Assembly: GCA_018826645.1 (NCBI GenBank)
Contig: JAHJZF010000003.1
Location: 1-6,291, forward strand
Direction: 5' to 3'
Length of the DNA stretch: 6,291 nt
Origin: Patescibacteria group bacterium
GTDB taxonomy: Bacteria > Patescibacteriota > Minisyncoccia > UBA6257 > Colwellbacteraceae
A program made the position numbers and the translations under genes. The notes beneath the pieces are model-generated. The model made no database searches. It was not told the DNA's origin and saw only the letters and a program-made list of their open reading frames with translations. Position 1 is the first letter of the stretch. Each line of letters starts with the position of its first letter. This document shows positions 1 through 5,142 of the stretch, piece by piece.

Positions 1-96
1 GGCTTCTTTTTTCGCTCGCCTTTCGGCATCTCTTTCCTCAGCCTCTCTACTTAGGTTCTTGATTGTGTCACCTATGGGTGCTTGGCTAAATTTCAT
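1..96 (-). CDS. 5' end of an unrecognised gene (N-terminal 32 residues only)
   Basis: On the minus strand an ATG at 96-94 opens a frame that stays open to the window edge, giving 32 residues beginning MKFSQAPIGDTIKNLSREAE and continuing as a strongly charged helix rich in Glu, Arg, Lys and Ala. The composition suggests an amphipathic or coiled-coil N-terminus, and there is no signal peptide or membrane segment in the visible part. Charged N-terminal helices of this type occur in, for example, PilB/GspE-type ATPases, but too little is visible to assign a family. It is divergent from yebC, with 73 bp between the two start codons. Promoter-like hexamers lie just upstream of its ATG, which supports a real gene start. 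No Shine-Dalgarno sequence precedes the ATG. The rest of the gene lies outside the window. Confidence 0.55.
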   Translation of the reverse strand, partial: MKFSQAPIGDTIKNLSREAEERDAERRAKKEA

Positions 97-107
97 TGTC
101 CACACTT

Positions 108-136
108 ATAATAATTTTGGGCAACTTAAATTGCAA
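108..136 (-). promoter_or_regulatory. candidate leftward promoter for the gene at 96-1
   Basis: On the minus strand, TTGCAA (136-131; 4/6 match to TTGACA) is followed after 17 bp by TATTAT (113-108; 5/6 match to TATAAT). An overlapping alternative -10 is TATAAG at 110-105. Transcription would start about 5 bases or fewer from the ATG at 96. TTGCAA is its own reverse complement, so the same six bases could serve the yebC promoter on the other strand. This rests on motif reading only. Confidence 0.35.
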
Positions 137-160
137 AAGAGGTGTATATATATAGATAAT
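131..160 (+). promoter_or_regulatory. candidate promoter for yebC-ruvC
   Basis: TTGCAA (131-136) is followed after 18 bp by GATAAT (155-160; 5/6 match to TATAAT). The predicted transcription start, near 167, is only about 3 bases before the yebC ATG at 170, so the mRNA would be leaderless or nearly so. The purine-rich AAGAGGTG at 136-143 resembles a ribosome-binding site. It lies about 26 bases upstream of the ATG, and upstream of the -10, so it cannot serve yebC. Confidence 0.45.
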
Positions 161-169
161 AACTAAGAT

Positions 170-697
170 ATGTCTGGACACAACAAATGGAGTCAAATTA
201 AGAACAAAAAGGCCAAAACGGATGATGGGAGGGGAAAGCTTTTTTCAAAACTAGCTAAGAACATATCTATCGCCGCCAAAGACGATCCTGATCCGAAATT
301 TAATCCGACCCTTAGAAGCGCCGTCGAACAGGCAAGACGCCAGAACATGCCTCAAGCAAATATCGAACGTGCCATTAAACAGGCTAGCGAAGTTGGAGAA
401 CAAGAAGAACTATTGATTGAGGCGTATGGACCAGAAGGGGTAGGTATATTGATAGAAGCTTTCACGGACAATAGAAATCGCTCTATGGCAGAAATCAAAC
501 TAATCTTTAAAGAACGTGGGGTAAAACTAGCTGAACCCGGCAGTTTGGCGTGGGCGTTCGAAAAAACCGTTGATGGCTACGTCGCGAAATTCAAAAGCCC
601 TGCCTCTGAAGAAACAAAAAAAGCCGTCTCGGCTCTTCTAGAAGAGGTCGAGGAAAGGGACGACGTCACCCAAACTTATTCATCTCTTGCAGAATGA
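170..697 (+). CDS. yebC: YebC/PmpR (TACO1-like) family protein, short form
   Basis: YebC/TACO1 proteins were long annotated as DNA-binding regulators. Family members are now also linked to translation, including relief of ribosome stalling at proline-rich stretches. The N-terminus is diagnostic: MSGHNKWSQIKNKKAKTDDG, then the RGKLFSKLAKNISIAAK helix (21-37), NPTLRSAVEQARRQNMP (45-61) and the AYGPEGVGILIEAFTDNRNR core (85-104), followed by GSLAWAFEK (124-132). The protein has 175 residues, while the family is usually about 235-250. The end (about 145-172, EETKKAVSALLEEVEERDDV then TQTY) resembles the normal C-terminal segment of the family, so about 65-70 residues seem to be missing internally rather than from the end. 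This fits loss of the inserted third domain. The first ATG is used, a candidate promoter lies just upstream, and no Shine-Dalgarno is present. The last four bases, ATGA, overlap the ruvC start, suggesting an operon with translational coupling. Confidence 0.93.
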   Translation: MSGHNKWSQIKNKKAKTDDGRGKLFSKLAKNISIAAKDDPDPKFNPTLRSAVEQARRQNMPQANIERAIKQASEVGEQEELLIEAYGPEGVGILIEAFTDNRNRSMAEIKLIFKERGVKLAEPGSLAWAFEKTVDGYVAKFKSPASEETKKAVSALLEEVEERDDVTQTYSSLAE

Positions 698-1170
698 TAA
701 TCTTAGGCATCGATCCGGGAACGACCCGTATTGGATACGGCTTAATAGAAAAAGACGCGGGCATCCATCTATTAAGATGCGGACTTATAAGTGGTGAGGG
801 GGTAGCTCCGGAAGAACAGCTTGTCCTGCTTGAAAAAGAATTGGTTAGCCTTATTAACAAGACTACGCCGGACCTAATGTGTGTCGAAAAACTTTTTTTC
901 TCTAAAAATAAAAAAACCGCCTTTGCGGTGGCCGAAGCAAGAGGGGTGATTATTATGAGCGCTCGTAAATTGGGAATTAAGGTTTTGGAGTTTGCTCCCA
1001 ATGAAATAAAATCGATTGTAGCAGGAGATGGTCGCGCAGATAAAAAGGGGGTAGAGAGGGCTGTCTGCATGACGTTGGGCACAGATTCCATACCGGGTCC
1101 GGACGACGTCTCGGACGCGCTTGCCGTGGCTTTATGCGGCGCGTTTTCAAGGAATACGGAAGGGGCTTGA
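694..1170 (+). CDS. ruvC: crossover junction endodeoxyribonuclease RuvC
   Basis: RuvC cuts Holliday junctions symmetrically as a Mg-dependent dimer, acting with the RuvAB branch-migration complex. The 158-residue protein opens with MIILGIDPGTTRIGYGLIEK, which holds the first catalytic Asp (D7). The second acidic residue is E65 in CVEKLFFSKN (63-72), with the adjacent FF resembling the junction-stacking Phe of the family. The third and fourth are D138 and D141 in PDDVSDALAVAL (136-147). All four acidic residues of the DEDD-type RNase H fold are therefore present. The basic GDGRADKKGV stretch (111-120) is also typical. Length is slightly below the E. coli protein (173 residues) because the tail is short. 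Translation starts inside the yebC stop (ATGA overlap) and no separate Shine-Dalgarno is seen. The TGA stop at 1168-1170 lies inside the left copy of a 4-bp direct repeat that flanks an inverted-repeat element. Confidence 0.95.
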   Translation: MIILGIDPGTTRIGYGLIEKDAGIHLLRCGLISGEGVAPEEQLVLLEKELVSLINKTTPDLMCVEKLFFSKNKKTAFAVAEARGVIIMSARKLGIKVLEFAPNEIKSIVAGDGRADKKGVERAVCMTLGTDSIPGPDDVSDALAVALCGAFSRNTEGA

Positions 1171-1257
1171 CCCACACACCTAATAGCAATGGGCGCCCAC
1201 GGGGCGCAAAAACCTGGGTTGCCTCGGCAATAAATCGCTATTAGGTGTGTGGGTTGA
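1167..1257. repeat. MITE-like inverted-repeat element (83 bp) with flanking TTGA repeats
   Basis: The 17-bp arms CCCACACACCTAATAGC (1171-1187) and GCTATTAGGTGTGTGGG (1237-1253) are perfect inverted repeats enclosing 49 bp. TTGA occurs directly outside both ends (1167-1170 and 1254-1257), as expected of a 4-bp target duplication. The interior is G+C-rich and can fold further: GCGCCC/GGGCGC around a 3-base loop (1193-1207), which overlaps the palindrome TGGGCGCCCA (1190-1199), and TTGC/GCAA around CTCG (1219-1230). There is no ORF. The left TTGA contains the ruvC stop codon, and the right TTGA begins a TTGACA promoter element. A non-autonomous mobile element is one reading. A structured 3' end of the yebC-ruvC mRNA is the alternative. 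There is no T-tract, so it is not a classical intrinsic terminator. Confidence 0.6.
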
Positions 1258-1281
1258 CAGAAGTTCGTCTTTGAATATACT
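1254..1281 (+). promoter_or_regulatory. sigma70-type promoter upstream of the acidic ORF
   Basis: A perfect TTGACA (1254-1259) is followed after 16 bp by TATACT (1276-1281; 5/6 match to TATAAT). This is the best promoter match in the window. Transcription would begin near 1288, leaving a leader of about 75 nt before the ATG at 1362. The leader contains the palindrome TGTGCACA (1301-1308). The first four bases of the -35 are the right copy of the TTGA direct repeat flanking the inverted-repeat element. Confidence 0.6.
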
Positions 1282-1361
1282 ATCGCTAGTCTACAAATTC
1301 TGTGCACAATCTAGGCAAAGAATTTTGACACAAAAGGTCGTTGTAAACTTAAGACTTTTAT

Positions 1362-1487
1362 ATGGATTTTGAAGAGAAAATTGTTCTTCAGGACGACGAC
1401 TCTACAGAAGATGTAGAGATTCCAGAAGACGATGACGAAGTAGGAGAAGACGACGACATAGACGACGACATAGACGAAGAGGAGTAA
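1362..1487 (+). CDS. hypothetical very acidic small protein (41 aa)
   Basis: The frame runs from ATG at 1362 to TAA at 1485-1487. It encodes 41 residues starting MDFEEKIVLQDDDSTEDVEI, followed by an almost unbroken Asp/Glu tail ending DIDEEE. By count 25 of 41 residues are Asp or Glu, with a single Lys, so the predicted charge is about -24. There is no membrane segment, cysteine or aromatic residue beyond Phe3. I recognise no family. It superficially recalls the acidic tail of the RNA polymerase delta subunit, but the folded domain is absent. Support for a real gene is contextual: a strong promoter lies about 75 nt upstream of the ATG, and a strong intrinsic terminator begins with the base after the stop, making a discrete one-gene unit. 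Against it are the short length, the repetitive GAC codons and the absence of a Shine-Dalgarno. The transcript could also act as a small RNA. Confidence 0.55.
   Translation: MDFEEKIVLQDDDSTEDVEIPEDDDEVGEDDDIDDDIDEEE
1449..1475 (+). repeat. 12-bp tandem repeat inside the acidic ORF
   Basis: GACGACGACATA occurs twice in tandem (1449-1460, 1461-1472) and is followed by a further GAC. It encodes Asp-Asp-Asp-Ile units. The unit is a multiple of three, so changes in copy number would lengthen or shorten the acidic tail in frame. Confidence 0.8.
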
Positions 1488-1527
1488 AAAACAAAGCCGC
1501 CCTATGAATAAAGGGCGGCTTTGTTTT
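1488..1527 (+). terminator. strong intrinsic (rho-independent) terminator
   Basis: The left arm AAAACAAAGCCGCCCT (1488-1503) pairs perfectly over 16 bp with AGGGCGGCTTTGTTTT (1512-1527) around an 8-base loop. The G+C-rich core (GCCGCCC/GGGCGGC) sits next to the loop, and T-runs follow on the 3' side. The A-run on the left means it could also work on the opposite strand, although no leftward gene ends here. It begins on the base after the stop of the acidic ORF and ends 11 bp before the PBP start codon. Confidence 0.9.
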
Positions 1528-1532
1528 AGAAT
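1527..1532 (+). promoter_or_regulatory. candidate -10 element for the PBP gene
   Basis: TAGAAT (5/6 match to TATAAT) overlaps the last base of the terminator stem and lies 6 bases before the ATG at 1539. Transcription would then start at or next to the start codon. No TTGACA-like hexamer lies 16-18 bp upstream, because that stretch is the terminator loop. The promoter is either -35-independent or not real. Without it, the PBP gene would depend on read-through of a strong terminator. Confidence 0.3.
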
Positions 1533-1538
1533 AAAAGC

Positions 1539-3923
1539 ATGGCACAAAACGAACGTCTTAGAAAAATACTTGTACTTGGAGCAGCTTTCGTTGTTTTGTT
1601 TATTTTATACATAGGCTTTATATACTTCACAACCAATCTTCCGGAGTCTAATAAAATTGGAAGTTTTAATATTGCCGAGTCTACCAAGCTATACGACAGA
1701 GAAGGGAAGGTTTTGTTTTACGAAATTTATAAAGAAGAAAAGCGGACCCTTGTTTCTGCGGAAGACATCCCAGATGTCTTAAGAGAAGCCACCCTTGCCA
1801 TCGAAGACGCTTCTTTTTATTACCATGGAGCCTTTGACGTCAGGGGCATCGCAAGAGCTTTCTTTATCAATTTTGTAAAAGGAAGGTTAGACCAAGGGGG
1901 GTCTACCATAACTCAACAGTTAGCAAAGAACACGTTTTTATCTCCAGAGAAAACTATCACTCGAAAACTTCGCGAGGCAGTCTTGGCTATTAAGCTTGAG
2001 CGAGTGATGTCTAAGGATCAAATATTAGACCTGTATCTTAATCAAGTCCCATATGGACCAAATATTTATGGCGTGGAGTCTGCTTCGCAAGCTTATTTTG
2101 GTAAAACCGTCTCCGAACTAACGCTCAATGAGTCGGCGCTCCTCGCAGCCCTTCCACAGGCTCCTAGCTATTATTCTCCTTGGGGGAGCCATAGAGACAA
2201 GCTCCAAGAACGCAAAAACTTCGTCCTAAGAAGTATGCAAGATTTGGGATATATCGACGGCCAAGAATTCGACCAAACGGACGAAGGTTTGCCCGAAATC
2301 TTGCCTCGTTCAGAGATGGGGATTATGGCTCCTCATTTCGCCGTAGCTGTACAAGAGTATTTGCTAGACAAATATGGCGAAGACGTCCTTCGAACGGGTG
2401 GACTAAAAGTAACGACCACCCTCAATTGGGAGATGCAACAGGTGGCAGAAAAGGCCGTTAAAGACGGCGGGCTTCGCAACAAAGAACTCTACGCTGGCCA
2501 CAACTCTGCCCTACTAGCAATGGACCCGAAAACAGGTCAAATCCTTTCTATGGTCGGCTCGCGAGATTATTTCGCCGACCCTGAGCCAGAGGGGTGCGAA
2601 GAAGGCGTAAGCTGTGCTTTTGAGGGAAACTTTAATGTTCCTCTTCAAGGACTAAGACAACCGGGGTCGGCATTTAAACCTTTTGCTTATTTGGCGGCCT
2701 TCCAACAAGGATTAACGCCGGACACGATTGTCTGGGATGTTCCAACAGAGTTCTCTGTTAACTGTCCGCCCAACTGCTATCATCCGAAGAACTTCGATCT
2801 CATATTTCGCGGACCCACCTTGCTAAAGCAAGGGCTTGCCCAATCTATTAACGTTCCGTCGGTGAAGACCCTTTACCTGGCTGGCCTGCAAAACACGATG
2901 AAAGTCGCAGAAGACTTTGGCATCACCACATTCGACGACCCAGACAGGTTCGGCCTCTCTCTAGTTTTGGGTGGCGGAGAAGTAAGGATGATAGAGCTTT
3001 TAACTGCTTATTCCGTATTGGCGAACGATGGTATTCGACGCGAGCCAACGATGATACTAAAAGTAGAAGACGCCAAAGGGAAAATTCTAGAAGAATATAA
3101 AGAGAAGGCAGAGAGAGTAGTCGATCCACAATATCCAAGAATGATTAATGAGATATTGTCGAGCGTTGAATTGCGCTCTGGACTATTCACCGCCAGCCTT
3201 CCTTTGACCCAAGTTCCTGGATATCAAGTAGCGCTTAAAACCGGAACAACTAATGACTACGTGGATGCGTGGAGCATAGGATATACGCCAAACCTCGTTG
3301 CTGGCGTTTGGGCTGGCAACAACAATCGCAATGCTCTCGGGGCTAGAGGAAGCAGTTTGTTGGCTGCTATTCCAATGTGGCACGACTTTATGTCTAAGGC
3401 GCAACCTCTTCTGCCAGTCGAATTTTTCCCACGTCCCGAACCGACCCCGTCAGACAACCCCATACTGTCCGGGAGGTTAATAGATGGTGAATTCCACAAC
3501 ATCCTTTACTACTTAGGACGTCTCGGAGACTCCCAGTACTCCAATTGGGAAAACGGTATACAAGGCTGGTTGGCGACAAACGGCACAGGCTCTATAAGGG
3601 TTCCCACAGTGCCTAAAGATGGTCAAAACGATTCGCCTGAGGTAGATAAGGCAACTATTAACTTCGTTTCGCCGAATAATGGAGATGAGGTAGCCGACAC
3701 TTTCACCCTGATCGCCGAGATTAATGCTCCCGAGAAGTTGTCACGAGTCAAAATCTTTGTAGACGGAGTGCTCTCCGTTTCTAAGTCTGGAAACCTAGGC
3801 AAGTCTTTGCGTCTCGAAGAAGAAATACGACTTAAAGGGACGTCCCTTCAAAGTGTTGTTTTGATAGAAGCCGTCGACGATGACGACAATAAGGGTAGCG
3901 AGAAAATAATAATATACCGATAG
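1539..3923 (+). CDS. class A penicillin-binding protein (PBP1A family), bifunctional peptidoglycan synthase
   Basis: It polymerises lipid II into glycan strands and cross-links the stem peptides on the outer face of the cytoplasmic membrane. The 794-residue protein has a short cytoplasmic N-terminus and one membrane anchor (about 10-31). The GT51 glycosyltransferase (about 50-240) has catalytic E89 in AIEDASFYYHGAFD, GGSTITQQLAKN (120-131) and E154 in IKLERVMSKDQIL. The transpeptidase (about 320-620) has the serine nucleophile in SAFK (S377, K380), SIN (436-438) and KTGT (567-570), so all three penicilloyl-domain motifs are intact. After a proline-rich linker (about 630-640), residues 705-794 form a probable Ig-like beta domain (INFVSPNNGDEVADTFTLIA onward). 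Four cysteines (C353, C359, C409, C413) fall in the transpeptidase region. The first ATG is used and there is no Shine-Dalgarno. The gene converges with dnaN. It is clearly a class A PBP, but the exact orthologue name is not assigned. Confidence 0.95.
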   Translation: MAQNERLRKILVLGAAFVVLFILYIGFIYFTTNLPESNKIGSFNIAESTKLYDREGKVLFYEIYKEEKRTLVSAEDIPDVLREATLAIEDASFYYHGAFDVRGIARAFFINFVKGRLDQGGSTITQQLAKNTFLSPEKTITRKLREAVLAIKLERVMSKDQILDLYLNQVPYGPNIYGVESASQAYFGKTVSELTLNESALLAALPQAPSYYSPWGSHRDKLQERKNFVLRSMQDLGYIDGQEFDQTDEGLPEILPRSEMGIMAPHFAVAVQEYLLDKYGEDVLRTGGLKVTTTLNWEMQQVAEKAVKDGGLRNKELYAGHNSALLAMDPKTGQILSMVGSRDYFADPEPEGCEEGVSCAFEGNFNVPLQGLRQPGSAFKPFAYLAAFQQGLTPDTIVWDVPTEFSVNCPPNCYHPKNFDLIFRGPTLLKQGLAQSINVPSVKTLYLAGLQNTMKVAEDFGITTFDDPDRFGLSLVLGGGEVRMIELLTAYSVLANDGIRREPTMILKVEDAKGKILEEYKEKAERVVDPQYPRMINEILSSVELRSGLFTASLPLTQVPGYQVALKTGTTNDYVDAWSIGYTPNLVAGVWAGNNNRNALGARGSSLLAAIPMWHDFMSKAQPLLPVEFFPRPEPTPSDNPILSGRLIDGEFHNILYYLGRLGDSQYSNWENGIQGWLATNGTGSIRVPTVPKDGQNDSPEVDKATINFVSPNNGDEVADTFTLIAEINAPEKLSRVKIFVDGVLSVSKSGNLGKSLRLEEEIRLKGTSLQSVVLIEAVDDDDNKGSEKIIIYR

Positions 3924-3947
3924 GAAGGATTCCTACGACCTTATCGG
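3917..3947. terminator. weak inverted repeat across the convergent PBP and dnaN stops
   Basis: CCGATA (3917-3922) pairs with TATCGG (3942-3947), and GG/CC pairs inside with one bulged base. The inner AGGATTCCT can pair only loosely. The structure includes the TAG stops of both genes (3921-3923, and 3935-3933 on the minus strand). There is no clear T-run on either side, so a bidirectional terminator is only a possibility. Confidence 0.3.
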
Positions 3948-5039
3948 CATTAAGATATAAAAATAGGGAGTGTTCTCCGAAGACCTAACAAGCGTCGGCC
4001 TCTCTTCTCCGTTTAACCCTAGGCTTACGTCCTTGGTCAACTCGTTTCTAATGCCGTCTAGTAGATACTGCCAATTAAAGACGACTTCTACTTCTGGGCC
4101 GTTTATTTTAGCGGGGACTATGTATTTGTTCTTGCCTACACTGCTGTCGCTAGCAGATAGCTCTAGAACTTTTTTGTCTCCGATGCTTAGGGTAACCTCG
4201 TTGCTTCTTCCTGAGAAAGACCCCGTCAGCTTGAGTCCATTTATTAAATCTTCTCTCTCAACTATAACCTCGGTTTCTATCTCCTTAGGAACGATGGCTT
4301 GATAGTCGGGGAACTTACCCTCTATCACTCTAGAAACAAGCTCTATGCCCTCTCCTTCAAAAAGAGCCTGCGTCTCGTCCGTATAAAAGCTTATCGTGTC
4401 CTTTTCTCCAATTACCCTAGCGAGCTCTTGAGCAGCCTTAAGAGGAACGGTGACCTCCATGCCTCTCTCAAACGTATTTTTAACCTGCTTGCCTGATATC
4501 TTGGCCTCTGCCAACCTAAAGCTGTCTGTGGCAACAACTTTTATCTCCGAAGGCTCTATGTAGAAAAGCACTCCGCTAATCTCCGGTCTTAAATCGGAGA
4601 CTTCTGCCGCTATGATAGTTTTAGAAAGAGCCTCTTTAAGGGCGCCCCCCTCTACTTCTATTTTTTCCTTCCTGTTTAATACGGACGGAATTATTGGAAA
4701 TTCTTTTTCTTCTGTCCCCTGAATAGATGCTTCGTAATTATCCGTTTTAACTATTAAGTTTCCTCCTTTTGTTTCAAGGTTCACTCTCTCTGTGGAGATA
4801 TTGTTGACCATGCTAGAAAGAACTGCGTAGGGGACTACCAATCCTCCTTCTTCTATGACTTTGCCAAAGACCGTTTTCGTAAGAGCAAGCTCTAGGTTCG
4901 TTGCTGATATTTTTACTTGATTCCCAACGGCTTTAATCAGAACACTGTTGAGAACAGGAAGGTTTGTGTGTGACCCTACGGTTCTACCCACAGCATCTAG
5001 ACCAACTTTTAGGTTTTCCTTTAATATAATTATCTTCAT
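3933..5039 (-). CDS. dnaN: DNA polymerase III beta subunit (sliding clamp)
   Basis: DnaN forms the dimeric ring that tethers DNA polymerase III to DNA and serves as docking site for clamp-binding proteins. At 368 residues the length is normal (about 366), and three repeated clamp domains are expected at about 1-120, 128-245 and 250-368. Visible family features are MKIIILKENLKVGLDAVGR at the start, LPVLNSVLIKA (27-37), ATDSFRLAEAK (170-180), which forms part of the protein-binding pocket with Phe where E. coli has His175, SRVIEGKFPDY (236-246), and the C-terminal YFYILMPIRS (359-368) typical of the clamp tail. It lies downstream of dnaA in the same direction, with the candidate origin between them. 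No Shine-Dalgarno precedes the ATG, and an A+T-rich tract abuts it. A TATTAA hexamer at 5052-5047 could be a -10 for a near-leaderless transcript, but this overlaps the origin's unwinding region. Confidence 0.97.
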   Translation of the reverse strand: MKIIILKENLKVGLDAVGRTVGSHTNLPVLNSVLIKAVGNQVKISATNLELALTKTVFGKVIEEGGLVVPYAVLSSMVNNISTERVNLETKGGNLIVKTDNYEASIQGTEEKEFPIIPSVLNRKEKIEVEGGALKEALSKTIIAAEVSDLRPEISGVLFYIEPSEIKVVATDSFRLAEAKISGKQVKNTFERGMEVTVPLKAAQELARVIGEKDTISFYTDETQALFEGEGIELVSRVIEGKFPDYQAIVPKEIETEVIVEREDLINGLKLTGSFSGRSNEVTLSIGDKKVLELSASDSSVGKNKYIVPAKINGPEVEVVFNWQYLLDGIRNELTKDVSLGLNGEERPTLVRSSENTPYFYILMPIRS

Positions 5040-5067
5040 AGATTATTTAATAAATAGTAGTAGGGCC

Positions 5068-5084
5068 TGTGAATTCGTGGATGA
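5068..5084 (-). promoter_or_regulatory. pair of abutting degenerate DnaA boxes
   Basis: On the minus strand TCATCCACG (5084-5076) and GAATTCACA (5076-5068) each differ from TTATNCACA at two positions and share one base. Alone they would be weak. Their position directly before the G+C clamp and trio repeats matches where the unwinding-proximal DnaA boxes are expected. Confidence 0.45.
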
Positions 5085-5142
5085 CTATTGGTCTCATGGC
5101 TTGGAGAAAGGGTTCTTGAGAGACAAGGCCATTGTAACATTC

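Noticed and set aside
96..104. TTGTCCACA near the left divergent start as a second origin site
   Set aside because: It is a single 9-mer with one mismatch to the DnaA box, without neighbouring boxes, trio repeats or clamp. It is expected by chance.
170..1170. Alternative genetic code with UGA read as Gly, as in some CPR lineages
   Set aside because: Both yebC and ruvC end at TGA at sensible family positions, and no in-frame TGA interrupts any gene.
666..1307. Long open frames on the minus strand opposite ruvC (to 213 codons)
   Set aside because: The opposite strand encodes a complete RuvC with all four catalytic acidic residues. The antisense translations have no recognisable motif and span the inverted-repeat element.
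1325..1330. Second perfect TTGACA upstream of the acidic ORF
   Set aside because: No acceptable -10 lies 16-18 bp downstream. The nearest, TAAACT at 1344-1349, is only 13 bp away.
1311..1547. Minus-strand open frame of 78 codons with a hydrophobic Val/Tyr-rich stretch resembling a membrane segment
   Set aside because: The hydrophobic run is simply the reverse complement of the GAC/GAA repeats of the acidic ORF, and the frame crosses the terminator.
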